Shown here piece after piece: positions 1-9,130 of a stretch of DNA of 64,000 bases (position 1 is the stretch's first letter; every line of letters starts with the position of its first letter). The stretch covers positions 2,287,874-2,351,873 of the forward strand of contig NZ_JAGEMN010000001.1 of assembly GCF_017921835.1 (NCBI RefSeq). The letters are read 5' to 3'. Under the pieces are notes generated by a model, which made no database searches, was not told the origin of the DNA, and saw only the letters and a program-made list of their open reading frames with translations. The position numbers and the translations under genes were made by a program. Origin of the DNA: Sporosarcina sp. 6E9. GTDB lineage: Bacteria > Bacillota > Bacilli > Bacillales_A > Planococcaceae.

Positions 1-405
1 GATATCAATACCGGCTTGTGCTTCAATTCCTTCAACGACGACGGGATCGGACATTTGCTCGTAGGCGTATGCTGACATTGAACCTCCAGCATGCGGTGCT
101 GGAATGACGGTTACAGGTTCCAGATTAAATACCTTTGCCGATTTTCGTTCAATGGTCAGTGCGCGATTAATATGTTCGCATCCTTGAAACGCAAGGTGTA
201 GGTGGTGTCTATCGGCGAACTTTATTAAGGGTTCGTATAAGTTTTCGGCGACTTCCATAGCACCAGCCGTTCCAATGCGTTTTCCAGCGACTTCGGATGT
301 TGAGCAACCGACCACAAAAAATCCACCTGGTTCGAGATATACCTGATCGGAGATTTCGGATAGCAGTTCTTCCAACTGAAGTTTCCATAAATTTAGCGCG
401 TCCAC
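1..405 (-). CDS. ywlG: UPF0340 (TIGR01440) family protein YwlG, 3' end outside the window
   Basis: The frame is open from a GTG at 405 to the window edge, giving the first 135 residues. The start is preceded by a strong GAGGAGGGG ribosome site. Readable stretches include FFVVGCSTSEVAGKRIGTAG, LAFQGCEHINRAL and IPAPHAGGSMSAYAYEQM, which match the YwlG/UPF0340 family of soluble proteins. The family is conserved next to rpiB in Bacillales, but its biochemical role is not established. rpiB ends 18 bases upstream, so the two are probably co-transcribed. The C-terminal part cannot be judged. Confidence 0.85.
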   Translation of the reverse strand, partial: MDALNLWKLQLEELLSEISDQVYLEPGGFFVVGCSTSEVAGKRIGTAGAMEVAENLYEPLIKFADRHHLHLAFQGCEHINRALTIERKSAKVFNLEPVTVIPAPHAGGSMSAYAYEQMSDPVVVEGIEAQAGIDI

Positions 406-423
406 GTACTTCCCCTCCTCGTT

Positions 424-861
424 TTAGTCTTCTAGCTTCATTAATTTTTCGATTCGTACTGCGTGGCGGCCACCTTCGAAGGATGTATCAAGCCATGCTG
501 AAACAATTTCTTTCGCATGCCCTGCTCCTACGACGCGTTCACCCATCGCTAACACGTTTGTGTCGTTGTGTCCGCGTGTTGCTTTTGCGCTAAAAACGTC
601 GTGGACGAGTGCGCAACGAATGCCTTTTATTTTGTTGGCAGCGATTGACATGCCAATGCCTGTTCCACAAATGAGAATGCCGCGGTTGAATCGTCCTTCT
701 ACGACACCTTCACAAACAGGCGTAGCGTAGTCCGGATAGTCGACTGAATCATCGTTTTTTGGTCCGAAGTCTTCAAATTCTACCCCGCGTTCGGTCAATA
801 AATCCATTATTTCTTGTCGCAGGCGATTGCCTCCGTGGTCAGAAGATATTGCGATTTTCAT
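424..861 (-). CDS. rpiB: ribose-5-phosphate isomerase B (RpiB/LacAB family)
   Basis: This 145-residue cytosolic enzyme interconverts ribose 5-phosphate and ribulose 5-phosphate in the non-oxidative pentose phosphate pathway. The N-terminal SSDHGG motif (residues 6-11), the ICGTGIG loop with the catalytic-position Cys at residue 65, and the RGHNDTN motif near residue 98 are all present. Length is normal for the family. It lies between ywlE and ywlG as in Bacillus. ywlE ends about 300 bases upstream behind a terminator, so rpiB probably has its own promoter in that gap. The LacA/LacB paralogues share the fold, but no lactose or tagatose genes are nearby. Confidence 0.93.
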   Translation of the reverse strand: MKIAISSDHGGNRLRQEIMDLLTERGVEFEDFGPKNDDSVDYPDYATPVCEGVVEGRFNRGILICGTGIGMSIAANKIKGIRCALVHDVFSAKATRGHNDTNVLAMGERVVGAGHAKEIVSAWLDTSFEGGRHAVRIEKLMKLED

Positions 862-1044
862 GGCGCCCCTCTTTTCTTCATATATTCATTATTTATTCTA
901 ACATTTTTCGACGAGAAATGTTATTAAGATAATACTATCTTTTGAACTCCTTGTGAAATTGGGATGATTAATTGCTTTATTTATCAGTATGAAGTGGAAT
1001 CCATTTAATGAAGGTGGGTTTTGTATAAAAGTCGTTATTTCTAT

Positions 1045-1071
1045 TTTGCTTGCAAGTCGGGACCTAATACC
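1045..1071 (+). repeat. solitary unit of the TTTGCTTGCA repeat family
   Basis: One copy of TTTGCTTGCAAGTCGGGACC sits in the ywlE-rpiB gap, followed by a TAATACCTGT tail. The same terminal unit closes the multi-unit arrays at 7424, 22655 and 59021. Nothing else is seen in this gap beyond the ywlE terminator. Confidence 0.8.
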
Positions 1072-1123
1072 TGTGAGAAAATCGATGCTTTAGCTGCCCG
1101 CCAGCAGAAATCAAAGTACCAAA

Positions 1124-1160
1124 TAAAAAAAGTACTCGAATAATAGATTATCCAAGTACG
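1124..1160 (-). terminator. intrinsic terminator after ywlE
   Basis: On the minus strand, GTACTTGGATAAT pairs imperfectly with ATTCGAGTAC, and the hairpin is followed by a run of seven T. It lies directly after the ywlE stop codon. Confidence 0.7.
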
Positions 1161-1168
1161 CCTTAAAT

Positions 1169-1624
1169 TTATCCACGTTCACTATCTTCCTCAAGCAATT
1201 TCTTCTCAAGTTGGTCCATGAGTTGTGTCAACTCATTAAACGTTTCGCGATAAGTTTCTAGGTTGCCACCGAATGGATCGTGGACATCTTCGTTTGTGCC
1301 GGGGGATATGAAACCTTTTAATGTGTATATCTTTTCTCGATTTTCCGGGAACAAATGATGTAAAACGCTTTTATGTGATTCGGTCATTGTCAATATGTAA
1401 TCTGCCCATTCCACGTCTTCGCGGGATAGCGTTCTGGATTGGTTCGTATAGGGCATGTCCGCTTCTTCAATAAGCGTTTTTGCATTATTTGCGATTGGAT
1501 ATCCATCTTGTGCATGGATGCCGGCAGATCGAACGGATACATTCGCTATGTTTTTTGAACGCAGAATTGCCTCTGCCATTGGACTTCTACATGTATTACC
1601 TGTGCATAATAAATAAATATTCAT
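1169..1624 (-). CDS. ywlE: protein-arginine-phosphatase YwlE (LMW-PTP fold)
   Basis: The product is a 151-residue low-molecular-weight phosphatase. The P-loop CTGNTCRS begins at the nucleophile Cys7. Thr11 is the residue that, in B. subtilis YwlE, separates arginine-phosphate from tyrosine-phosphate specificity. The general-acid motif HDPFGG places Asp at residue 116. In Bacillus this enzyme removes phospho-arginine marks made by McsB, countering ClpC-ClpP targeting. It follows mntP and ends in an intrinsic terminator. The McsB pathway role is known for the family; the specificity call rests on Thr11 and synteny. Confidence 0.93.
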   Translation of the reverse strand: MNIYLLCTGNTCRSPMAEAILRSKNIANVSVRSAGIHAQDGYPIANNAKTLIEEADMPYTNQSRTLSREDVEWADYILTMTESHKSVLHHLFPENREKIYTLKGFISPGTNEDVHDPFGGNLETYRETFNELTQLMDQLEKKLLEEDSERG

Positions 1625-1681
1625 CGTTGAATGCCCTCCTTCTTACTATAAGAATAGCCGATTTTTAAGGAACGGGCGAAT

Positions 1682-2182
1682 TTATTGCATAGCCGAAACA
1701 ATTCCCATAATGATTAACGCAATCCCCGCAAATTGACGGATTCGTTTCCCACTTTTAATCCCAAGGCGATTTTTAAATGTAAGTGCGATATAAGCGAATA
1801 CGCATGCAAATATTCCAGACGCTAAAATAAATAGGATTTTATTCAAATGGAGCATGCCAAACGAAACACTTACTGAAAACGCATCGATGCTGACAGCAAG
1901 TGCAAGGATTCCCGGGGGTAATTTTCGTGAAGTTTTCGTATCATTATCTTCCAATAACATATGAAGACCGATCAACCCGAGGAGGACCCCGGACAGTAAG
2001 TGGCTGAAGCCGGAGAAAAAGCCTGCCGAAAATTCCCCGGTCAGAAATCCGAGGAAAGGCAATAACATATTTAGGAGAGCCGTCCAAATCACTAAAGCGA
2101 ACTTTCCTTCTTTTACTTCCAATAAAACATATACGACGATGATATCGAGTGTTGTGATACTGGCAGCAATCAATTCGTTCAA
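1682..2182 (-). CDS. mntP: MntP/YwlD-family membrane protein (putative manganese efflux)
   Basis: This is a polytopic membrane protein of about 166 residues made of two related halves. The second half carries the MntP motif SIDAFSVSVSFG, while in the first half the matching helix reads TTLDIIVVYV and keeps only the Asp. The chosen start is a TTG at 2182, seven bases after GGGAGG; the upstream ATG at 2206 contains that ribosome site inside its own codons. Position between ywlC and ywlE matches B. subtilis ywlD. Manganese export is known for the family, but the diverged first half leaves the substrate uncertain. Confidence 0.8.
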   Translation of the reverse strand: MNELIAASITTLDIIVVYVLLEVKEGKFALVIWTALLNMLLPFLGFLTGEFSAGFFSGFSHLLSGVLLGLIGLHMLLEDNDTKTSRKLPPGILALAVSIDAFSVSVSFGMLHLNKILFILASGIFACVFAYIALTFKNRLGIKSGKRIRQFAGIALIIMGIVSAMQ

Positions 2183-2246
2183 TGTAAAACCTCCCGCATA
2201 CCGCATATAGTAATCGTATGCGGGAGAAATTTACGTATTCTAGTTA

Positions 2247-3272
2247 TTAGATAAATCGTTTTCCTTCTGAAGCTTTTTCGAGTCGATTCATAAATGCGGC
2301 GCCGACTCCGACCAAGTCCGTTTCGACTGCGAGAATGATATCCGCATCGATCAAGTCGCATTGGCGAAGCGCTTTATATAAATTTACGGCCATTTCTTCC
2401 GTGCTGTCACTTGAACCGATTGCGAAATACCAATCTGCGTTTGAAACGCGCAAGCTATCCGGTCCAATGACGGCCGTTTTTTTATGTTCTTTTTGAAGCA
2501 TTTTAACGGCATGCTCTATTTTTTCTTTATCGGATTCGATGATGTACAGAGGCGCTTCAGGTGCATAATGGCGGTATTTCATGCCAGGGGCGCGCGGGGT
2601 GTTTTCCGGTGCTTTTTCATCGGCTACTGCGACGAAGCCAATCACTTCTTCAATCATTTCTCGTGTCGCTCCCCCAGGCCTTAAAATAACCGGAGGCTGA
2701 ACAGTCATATCAATTACTGTGGATTCAAGCCCGACGCCAGTAGGACCACCGTCTAAAATGAGCGGTATGAGTCCGTCGAGATCTTCTTTTACATGGAACG
2801 CTTCAGTGGGACTTGGTTTTCCGCTTCGATTTGCGCTAGGTGCAGCGAGCGGTGCTTTTAATGCGCGAAGAAGGTCAAGCGCGACAGGATGATCGGGCAT
2901 TCGAATTCCGACTGTTTTTACGCCTGGTGTTACATTTTCCGCGATGATGTTCGGTATCGCGTTGAAAATGAGTGTCAGTGGGCCGGGCCAAAATGCATCC
3001 ATGAGCTTGTGTGCTTTTTCCGGAATTTCAGTTGCATACTGCGCAACTTCATCTTTGTTTCCAATATGTACGATAAGTGGATTATCGGAAGGTCGTCCCT
3101 TCGCTTTGAATATTTTATCAACCGCTTTTTCATCTGTAGCGATTGCGCCGAGTCCGTAAACCGTTTCGGTCGGAAAGGCGACGACTCCCCCACTTTTCAA
3201 AATGTCCACAGCTTGTTCATAGTTTTTTATGTTATCCAGATTTCTATCCACAGTTATTATTGTCGTCTTCAT
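2247..3272 (-). CDS. ywlC: L-threonylcarbamoyladenylate synthase (Sua5/YwlC)
   Basis: This cytosolic enzyme condenses threonine, bicarbonate and ATP into threonylcarbamoyl-AMP, the first step of t6A37 tRNA modification. The 341 residues form an N-terminal YrdC domain (FPTETVYGLG near residue 33, KAKGRPSDNPL near 57-67) followed by the C-terminal Sua5 domain after the PRAPGMKYRHYAPEAP linker, so it is the long two-domain form. Position between mntP and spoIIR agrees with Bacillus. No unusual features are seen. Confidence 0.93.
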   Translation of the reverse strand: MKTTIITVDRNLDNIKNYEQAVDILKSGGVVAFPTETVYGLGAIATDEKAVDKIFKAKGRPSDNPLIVHIGNKDEVAQYATEIPEKAHKLMDAFWPGPLTLIFNAIPNIIAENVTPGVKTVGIRMPDHPVALDLLRALKAPLAAPSANRSGKPSPTEAFHVKEDLDGLIPLILDGGPTGVGLESTVIDMTVQPPVILRPGGATREMIEEVIGFVAVADEKAPENTPRAPGMKYRHYAPEAPLYIIESDKEKIEHAVKMLQKEHKKTAVIGPDSLRVSNADWYFAIGSSDSTEEMAVNLYKALRQCDLIDADIILAVETDLVGVGAAFMNRLEKASEGKRFI

Positions 3273-3331
3273 CTTTTAAACCTCATTTATTCACAGTTTA
3301 TTTGATTTATCCACATTTATTGTGAGTAACC

Positions 3332-3901
3332 TTAAGCAAACAGTCCAGTTATCCACTCCCAGACGAAAAAAGTGACTTTTTCCTCTTCTTTCTTTTCTTT
3401 CTTTTCTGCTTCATCCACAAAACAAATTTTCGGGAATAAAGCGCACCACCAGTTATCCCCACGTCCACTCCCAATTGTTAATAGATAGGCGTCATATTCG
3501 GATTGTGGATGAATAACGAAGCCGGATCTTTTTGCTGGGAATAAAGCTTCTTTACGTTCTAATGTGACCGCTTTGTCGCCCGCGATTGACGAAGCAATTT
3601 GGAGAATGGTTGATTCTAAAGCGGCCAAGTTCTCGCCAAGCTCTTTTTTCGAAGTTGATGTATTGACTGCAAATTCAACAAGCGGTTGAATTTGCAGTTG
3701 AATTTCTTCTTTTATCGCTTGATCGGCCGTACTATTTGAGTGAGCGAGCATTCTGAAACGAATCGTATCTTCCGCTGCCTCCGCACCTGTGAATAATGCG
3801 AGGATGCACTGAATCATAATTAGGATTAGTATAAATTCCGCGAACGGTATCACACGTTCAATTTTCGTTGTTTTTTGTTTAATCTCGTAATCTTGTAACA
3901 T
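3332..3901 (-). CDS. spoIIR: stage II sporulation protein R
   Basis: SpoIIR is the forespore-made signalling protein that triggers SpoIIGA to process pro-sigma-E in the mother cell. This 189-residue copy has one N-terminal hydrophobic segment (about residues 18-40) for export, and a C-terminal block containing GDNWWCALFPKICFVDE, the family signature. A Lys/Glu-rich stretch precedes the hydrophobic tail. It is somewhat shorter than the B. subtilis protein. The ATG follows AAGGGGG at good spacing. Position between ywlC and prmC is conserved. Confidence 0.9.
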   Translation of the reverse strand: MLQDYEIKQKTTKIERVIPFAEFILILIMIQCILALFTGAEAAEDTIRFRMLAHSNSTADQAIKEEIQLQIQPLVEFAVNTSTSKKELGENLAALESTILQIASSIAGDKAVTLERKEALFPAKRSGFVIHPQSEYDAYLLTIGSGRGDNWWCALFPKICFVDEAEKKEKKEEEKVTFFVWEWITGLFA

Positions 3902-3944
3902 ATCGATTCCCCCTTAAACGCATTGTTGCCGGGGAAGTTCTTTT

Positions 3945-4799
3945 TTATTCATAAATCTCACAAAATAGTAAACGATTTTTTCCGTTGATATCTTTTACCG
4001 TTTCGACTTTGGCGTTGGGAAAAGCGTCTGTAAATAACTTATGCACAGCCGGGCCTTGCTGGTACCCGATTTCTAATCCGATTAATGCCGGTTTGTTCAT
4101 AAGTTTTGGTAGATTTTCTGCAAGTTTTTTATAAAAGAAAAGCCCCTCCTCTTCCGCGAATAAAGCGCGATGCGGTTCGAAAGCCAATACGGATTCCGAC
4201 ATCGACTCAGCTTCAACGCGAGCGATATAGGGCGGGTTGGATAAAATGACGTCCCAGTTCGAGTGTTTAATCGGGGCAGTCATATCTCCTTCTTCGAATG
4301 TGATGTCTGCACCGAGCTGTTCGGCATTTCTTTTGGCGACAGCGAGCGCTTCTTTACTGATATCGGTCGCGGTAACAATTGCTTCTGGCCATTCTTTTTT
4401 GAATGTGATCGCGATTGCCCCGCTACCTGTACCGATGTCGGCCATTGTTACGTTTTTATTGGTGAATAAATTCCTGACGCGTTCAAGTGCACCGTAAATT
4501 AGCTCTTCGGTTTCAGGACGCGGAATGAGCACATTTTCATTCACTTCGAATTGTCTTCCGTAAAAACTTTCGGTTCCTAAAACGTATTGAACAGGTTTTC
4601 CATCTAAGAGTTCGTCAATTTTACGCCAAAACAATTTTTGTTGTTCTTCGGTCAGTTGTTCCCGAAGGTCTGAAAGTAAGGCGGCGTGGTTTTTGTTTGT
4701 TACGTATTCGAGGACGAAACGCACCGCTCCCGAATCCAGGCCTTTTTCTTCTAATAAAGATATGGCCCTATTTCGGGCTTCGAAAATTCGTTCAGTCAT
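3945..4799 (-). CDS. prmC: release factor glutamine methyltransferase PrmC (HemK)
   Basis: PrmC N5-methylates the Gln of the GGQ motif in peptide chain release factors. The 284 residues contain an N-terminal helical domain, the AdoMet-binding [10 protein letters not shown] loop at 121-130 and the catalytic NPPY motif at 188-191. It overlaps the end of prfA by 8 bases, so the enzyme is translationally coupled to its substrate, a common arrangement. Length and motifs are normal. Confidence 0.95.
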   Translation of the reverse strand: MTERIFEARNRAISLLEEKGLDSGAVRFVLEYVTNKNHAALLSDLREQLTEEQQKLFWRKIDELLDGKPVQYVLGTESFYGRQFEVNENVLIPRPETEELIYGALERVRNLFTNKNVTMADIGTGSGAIAITFKKEWPEAIVTATDISKEALAVAKRNAEQLGADITFEEGDMTAPIKHSNWDVILSNPPYIARVEAESMSESVLAFEPHRALFAEEEGLFFYKKLAENLPKLMNKPALIGLEIGYQQGPAVHKLFTDAFPNAKVETVKDINGKNRLLFCEIYE

Positions 4800-5868
4800 T
4801 TGAATTTAAACTTTCTAGATGATGCGCTTGTTCTTCTATTGTTAGTGCTTCGATAATTTCATCTAGATTTCCTTCGATAATTTGGTCGAGCTTTTGAATG
4901 GTCAAGCCAATTCGGTGATCCGTTACCCGGTTTTGTGGGTAATTATATGTCCGGATTCTTTCTGAACGGTCGCCTGTTCCAACCGCCGATTTACGGCTTG
5001 CAGCATATTCAGCTTGCGCTTCTTGTTGTGCTGCATCATAGACACGCGCTTTTAATACTTTCATCGCTTTTTCACGGTTTTTAATTTGTGATTTTTCATC
5101 TTGCATGGATACGGTGATTCCCGTCGGTAAGTGCGTAATACGAACAGCAGAGTCTGTCGTGTTAACATGCTGACCACCCGCACCACTTGAACGGTACGTA
5201 TCGATTTTCAAATCTTCTCGGAGTATTTCAATATCGACATCTTCGGCTTCTGGTAAGACTGCCACAGTCGCAGTCGATGTATGTGTTCTTCCGCCGGATT
5301 CTGTTTCTGGCACGCGTTGAACACGGTGCGCTCCATTTTCAAATTTCAATTTTGAGTAAGCACCATTTCCGTTTATCATGAAAATAATTTCTTTAAAACC
5401 ACCAAGTTCTGTCGGCGAAGACTCGATAACTTCCGTTTTCCAATGGTTCATTTCCGCATAACGACTGTACATACGGAACAAATTACCTGCGAATAAAGCC
5501 GCTTCATCACCACCCGCTGCGCCGCGGATTTCCATAATAACGTTTTTCTCATCGTTTGGATCTTTGGGAATTAACAGCACTTTTAACTGCGCTTCGAGCT
5601 CTTCGACTTGGTCTTCAAGTTCCGAAAGTTCCAGTTTCACGAGTTCTCTCATTTCTTCATCAAGGGATTCGTTCAACATTTCTTTGGCGTCTTTAAATTC
5701 TCCCTTTACGCGCTTGTATTGGCGGTACGCGTCAACCGTTTCTTGGATACCTGATTGTTCTTTTGAATAATCGCGAAGTTTTGATATGTCACTGACGATT
5801 TCAGGGTCACTGAGTAATTCGTTTAATTGGTCATAGCGATCTTCTACTGCTTGAAGTCGTTCAAACAT
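4792..5868 (-). CDS. prfA: peptide chain release factor 1
   Basis: RF1 ends translation at UAA and UAG. The 358-residue protein has the GGQ catalytic loop ([11 protein letters not shown], about residues 229-239) and the PxT anticodon-like tripeptide as PET near residue 187. The start chosen is the ATG at 5868, six bases after GAGGTG; the upstream in-frame codon at 5877 lies inside that ribosome site. prmC follows with an 8-base overlap. A terminator for tdk sits just upstream, so prfA-prmC probably starts its own transcript. Confidence 0.95.
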   Translation of the reverse strand: MFERLQAVEDRYDQLNELLSDPEIVSDISKLRDYSKEQSGIQETVDAYRQYKRVKGEFKDAKEMLNESLDEEMRELVKLELSELEDQVEELEAQLKVLLIPKDPNDEKNVIMEIRGAAGGDEAALFAGNLFRMYSRYAEMNHWKTEVIESSPTELGGFKEIIFMINGNGAYSKLKFENGAHRVQRVPETESGGRTHTSTATVAVLPEAEDVDIEILREDLKIDTYRSSGAGGQHVNTTDSAVRITHLPTGITVSMQDEKSQIKNREKAMKVLKARVYDAAQQEAQAEYAASRKSAVGTGDRSERIRTYNYPQNRVTDHRIGLTIQKLDQIIEGNLDEIIEALTIEEQAHHLESLNSND

Positions 5869-5956
5869 TGGGCACACCTCATTTTATGTCTATTTTGTAT
5901 GTTCATTGTACGGGAATTCCTTCGTTTAATACAGTTTTTTCCCTACTAGATGGCGA

Positions 5957-5994
5957 TTAAAAAATGTGAAACGCATCACGGCGTCTCACATTTC
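5957..5994 (-). terminator. intrinsic terminator after tdk
   Basis: A 13-bp stem (AAATGTGAAACGC with one mismatch against GCGTCTCACATTT) lies just beyond the tdk stop. On the minus strand it is followed by a T run. Confidence 0.85.
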
Positions 5995-6011
5995 ATTTCA
6001 CAGGATTTATA

Positions 6012-6614
6012 TTAAATTTGGGCAACTGCTTCGGAAATGCCGTGTGGAACTTCATGATGTTTACGGCATCTTGCTTCATACGCTTCTTTTGCGCCGACCA
6101 GAATAACAGGATCATCATAACCTGCTGGCACGCCGTTAATGAGCCGTTGCGTGCGACTTGCTGGAGAACCGCATTGCGTGCAAACCGCTTGAAGTTTTGT
6201 CACATGTTCCGCGACAGCCATTAAACGTGGCATCGGGCCAAATGGTTCTCCGCGGAAGTCTTGATCGAGGCCTGCGATAATCACTCGAAAACCTTCATCA
6301 GCCAGTTTCATAACCGTGTCGACAATTTCTTCATCGAAAAACTGCGCTTCATCGATGGCAATGATGTCGTACGGGGATTTGTCGAATTCATCGATATGAG
6401 ATGAGCTCGCGACAGGATTCGCGATGACCGTCGTGCCGTTATGGCTGACAACGGCTTCGTCGCTGTATCGGTCATCAATTTCCGGCTTGAAGACAGCTAT
6501 TTTTTGTTTCGCGAATTGCGCCCGTTTGACGCGGCGAATTAGTTCCTCAGATTTTCCTGAAAACATGCTTCCGCAGATGACTTCAATCCATCCGCCTTGT
6601 ACTGCTTGGTACAT
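6012..6614 (-). CDS. tdk: thymidine kinase
   Basis: This 200-residue type II thymidine kinase phosphorylates thymidine for dTMP salvage. The P-loop [10 protein letters not shown] lies at residues 16-25, the Walker B-like IAIDEAQFF near 86-94, and the zinc-binding cysteines are CTQCG and a C-terminal CRKHH. It stands alone between terminators, with the 21-bp phased array of the next entries upstream. All active-site motifs are intact. Confidence 0.95.
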   Translation of the reverse strand: MYQAVQGGWIEVICGSMFSGKSEELIRRVKRAQFAKQKIAVFKPEIDDRYSDEAVVSHNGTTVIANPVASSSHIDEFDKSPYDIIAIDEAQFFDEEIVDTVMKLADEGFRVIIAGLDQDFRGEPFGPMPRLMAVAEHVTKLQAVCTQCGSPASRTQRLINGVPAGYDDPVILVGAKEAYEARCRKHHEVPHGISEAVAQI

Positions 6615-6689
6615 AGTTAATCACCTTTCTCATGAAACGTTTTATGTATCGTGCAATTATTTGTAAGTGAATCTTTATCATACCCGAAA

Positions 6690-6842
6690 AACGACTAAAT
6701 TTGACGTCTTTATTTTATTCGTGAAATATGTTAGAGGGTTTTTGGGCGAAACGACCAAAGCACACCTCGAAACGACTATAGTCGATGTCGATACGACCAT
6801 AACGGCGTGCAAACGACTAATGCACATCCCGAAACGACCAAT
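6690..6842 (-). repeat. 21-bp phased array of GGTCGTTTC-type units
   Basis: On the minus strand the core TTGGTCGTTTC recurs. On the plus strand CGAC lies at 6692, 6752, 6773, 6794, 6814 and 6835, so the spacing is 20-21 bp, with a degenerate stretch equal to three periods between 6692 and 6752. The sequence between cores is not conserved. A second array of the same family lies at 14307-14445. It fills the tdk-rpmE gap. Confidence 0.8.
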
Positions 6843-6852
6843 AAAGCGAAAA

Positions 6853-6896
6853 TGAAAAATACCCGCCCGGCGCTGTTGCACCATGACGGGTATTTA
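6853..6896 (-). terminator. intrinsic terminator after rpmE
   Basis: AAATACCCG at 6857-6865 pairs with CGGGTATTT at 6887-6895. The hairpin directly follows the rpmE stop and is T-rich on the minus strand. Confidence 0.85.
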
Positions 6897-6904
6897 CTGA
6901 AAGC

Positions 6905-7135
6905 TTAAGCTTCCTCTTCTTCTTCGCGTCCTTCTTCTTTGAGGCCATATTTCTTGTTAAAGCGGTCGACACGTCCGTCTGCTTGTGCAAACTTCTGACG
7001 ACCAGTGTAGAATGGGTGACATTCTGAACATACTTCAACGCGAATATCCTCTTTTACAGAGCCTGTTTCAAATGTGTTTCCACATGAACAAGTAACGGTC
7101 GCTAATTTGTATTCTGGGTGAATTCCTGCTTTCAT
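6905..7135 (-). CDS. rpmE: 50S ribosomal protein L31 (zinc-binding form)
   Basis: This 76-residue ribosomal protein keeps the zinc-binding CSCG and CSECH cysteine pairs, which mark the C+ form; the Cys-free form is normally used under zinc limitation and lies elsewhere if present. The [10 protein letters not shown] and DRFNKKYG signatures are present. The C-terminus is an acidic tail (GREEEEEA). It is monocistronic with its own terminator, between tdk and rho as in Bacillus. Confidence 0.95.
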   Translation of the reverse strand: MKAGIHPEYKLATVTCSCGNTFETGSVKEDIRVEVCSECHPFYTGRQKFAQADGRVDRFNKKYGLKEEGREEEEEA

Positions 7136-7423
7136 CGGTCTATCTCCTCTCGCTCTGAACCATCTGGAACAGAATATATTAGACTGATGCCTTACACGAC
7201 CCGATAGTCAGCCGTATATGCAGCAGATCGTTTTATTGAAACTTAAGTTAGTATATCAAATTTTACTTGGTCGTGCAACACTATTGTTTTGACGGTTTAA
7301 ATCAAATCAAAAATAAGATTTTTCCTTGAATAACGTTTCTGCGCTAGGGAAAGATTGAACTGTATCTTTCCGCACTTGTGGATGCCTCCCGCAATAAGCC
7401 TGATAGAATAGTGTTGTTGCTAG

Positions 7424-7515
7424 TTTGCTTGCACTTCGCCGGGTTTTGCTTGCAGTTGGGAGTGTTTTGCTTGCACTTAAACAGATTTGCTTGCAAGTTG
7501 GGACCTTATACCTGT
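7424..7515 (+). repeat. four-unit TTTGCTTGCA array, period 20-21 bp
   Basis: TTTGCTTGCA cores begin at 7424, 7445, 7466 and 7486. The variable halves differ between units. The last unit reads AAGTTGGGACCTTATACCTG, the same closing unit seen at 1045, 22739 and 59021. The array sits in the 576-base gap between rho and rpmE, which otherwise holds only the presumed rpmE promoter region and the rho terminator. Confidence 0.85.
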
Positions 7516-7668
7516 ATGAAAAACGATTCTCATCCTACACAACAGATAAAACAACACTTATTTTAATGAAATTAGTCGATTTTCGTGGAACTCGTCCGCC
7601 CAGAATGCAAAACGACGGTTTATATCACTGAAATGTAATAGAGATTTTTTCAGTAGTATCAATTAATT

Positions 7669-7701
7669 CAAAAAAGCCCCAGCTCATTACCTGAGCTGGG
7701 A
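7669..7701 (-). terminator. intrinsic terminator after rho
   Basis: CCCAGCTCA (7678-7686) pairs perfectly with TGAGCTGGG (7692-7700) around a 5-base loop. The minus strand continues with six T. Confidence 0.9.
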
Positions 7702-7711
7702 CCAATTATTT

Positions 7712-8995
7712 TTATAATAACCCTTTCCCATTGCGGTGGGCTTTCATTTCTGAGTTTAGTTTTTCGAAAAACTCTTCGTTTGTTTTTGTTTGGCGAAGCT
7801 TTCTTAGGAAGCGGTCGACAAAGTCTGGTGCGTCGGAGAATGTTTTCCGGATAGCCCAGAACTTTTCGAGTTGGTCTTTCGGTAAGAGTAGTTCTTCTTT
7901 TCGTGTTCCTGAACGGCGAATGTCGAGCGCCGGGAAAATACGGCGTTCTGCGAGATTGCGGTCAAGGTGAAGTTCTAGGTTACCTGTTCCTTTGAACTCT
8001 TCGTAAATGACATCGTCCATTCTTGATCCCGTGTCAATAAGCGCAGTTGCCAAGATTGTTAAACTGCCGCCTTCTTCCAAGTTTCTTGCGGCACCGAAAA
8101 ATCGTTTTGGTCGGTGGAATGCCGCTGGGTCAATTCCTCCGGATAATGTTCGGCCGCTTGGTGGAATGACTAGGTTGTAAGCACGTGCTAGTCTTGTAAT
8201 CGAGTCCATTAGAATCACAACATCTTTTTTATGTTCGACCAGTCGCATTGCACGTTCCAGAACAAGTTCTGCAACTTTAATATGGTTTTCCGGAAGCTCA
8301 TCGAATGTTGAGCTAACAACGTCCGCTTTCACAGAACGTTCGATATCTGTTACTTCTTCCGGTCGTTCATCTATCAATAGAACAATAAGTTCTGTATCAG
8401 GATAATTGGTTGCAATGGAGTTTGCAATCTCTTTTAAGAGTAGTGTTTTCCCGGCTTTCGGCGGTGCGACAATCAATCCGCGTTGACCAAAACCTACGGG
8501 GGCGACTAAATCCATAATTCTCGTTGATAGTTTTGTTGGATCTGTTTCTAGTTTAATATGGCGATCAGGGTAAAGTGGGGTAAGTGCCGGGAAGTGAACT
8601 CGATTTCGTGAATCTTCCGGATCTTCTCCGTTAACTGCCTCAACTTGTAGTAAACCATAGTAACGTTCCGATTCTTTTGGCGGTCTGACTTTGCCAGCAA
8701 CTTTGTCGCCATTACGAAGGTCGAAGCGACGTATTTGTGAAGCAGAAATATAAATATCTTCGGAACTGGATGAGTAATTGATTGGTCTTAAAAACCCGTA
8801 TCCTTCCGATTGAATAATTTCAAGAACGCCTTCCATAAAGAAAAAGCCTTCTTTTTCTGCTCTTAATTTCAAAATCGCAAAAATCAATTCCTTTTTGGAC
8901 ATTTTTGCATAGTAAGCAATTTTAAATTCACGGGCATGTTCATATAACTCTTTTAAAGTCATATTTTCAAGCGCCGACATCGTTAATATTTTCAT
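7712..8995 (-). CDS. rho: transcription termination factor Rho
   Basis: Rho is the hexameric RNA helicase that ends untranslated transcripts. The 427-residue protein has the N-terminal Rho_N helical domain, the cold-shock-like RNA-binding domain ([19 protein letters not shown]), and the ATPase core with Walker A ([10 protein letters not shown]), [13 protein letters not shown] and [15 protein letters not shown]. There is no large insertion domain. The ATG at 8995 follows GAGTGGTG weakly; an internal Met six residues in has no ribosome site. A long perfect hairpin lies in the leader. Confidence 0.95.
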   Translation of the reverse strand: MKILTMSALENMTLKELYEHAREFKIAYYAKMSKKELIFAILKLRAEKEGFFFMEGVLEIIQSEGYGFLRPINYSSSSEDIYISASQIRRFDLRNGDKVAGKVRPPKESERYYGLLQVEAVNGEDPEDSRNRVHFPALTPLYPDRHIKLETDPTKLSTRIMDLVAPVGFGQRGLIVAPPKAGKTLLLKEIANSIATNYPDTELIVLLIDERPEEVTDIERSVKADVVSSTFDELPENHIKVAELVLERAMRLVEHKKDVVILMDSITRLARAYNLVIPPSGRTLSGGIDPAAFHRPKRFFGAARNLEEGGSLTILATALIDTGSRMDDVIYEEFKGTGNLELHLDRNLAERRIFPALDIRRSGTRKEELLLPKDQLEKFWAIRKTFSDAPDFVDRFLRKLRQTKTNEEFFEKLNSEMKAHRNGKGLL

Positions 8996-9075
8996 TTTAT
9001 TGGCACCACTCTTTTAGTTTTTGAGTTTAATTTTTCGAGGTTTTATTTAGGAAAGCAATGCTAAATCATGTTGGG

Positions 9076-9108
9076 AGCTTCTGCCAAGGCGAGGACCTGG
9101 CAGAAGCT
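9076..9108 (-). promoter_or_regulatory. perfect 11-bp hairpin in the rho leader, without a T tract
   Basis: AGCTTCTGCCA at 9076-9086 pairs perfectly with TGGCAGAAGCT at 9098-9108. Neither side has a T run, so it is not a normal intrinsic terminator. It lies between the glpX stop and the rho start on the rho-coding strand. It could protect the glpX 3' end or take part in rho attenuation; the latter is inferred only from known Rho autoregulation in B. subtilis. Confidence 0.6.
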
Positions 9109-9130
9109 AGTCCATGAAAAGCAAGATTCA

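Noticed and set aside
7378-7566. Plus-strand frame through the TTTGCTTGCA array giving seven-residue repeats
   Set aside because: The repeats follow automatically from a 21-bp period. Residues outside the core are not kept and there is no ribosome site.
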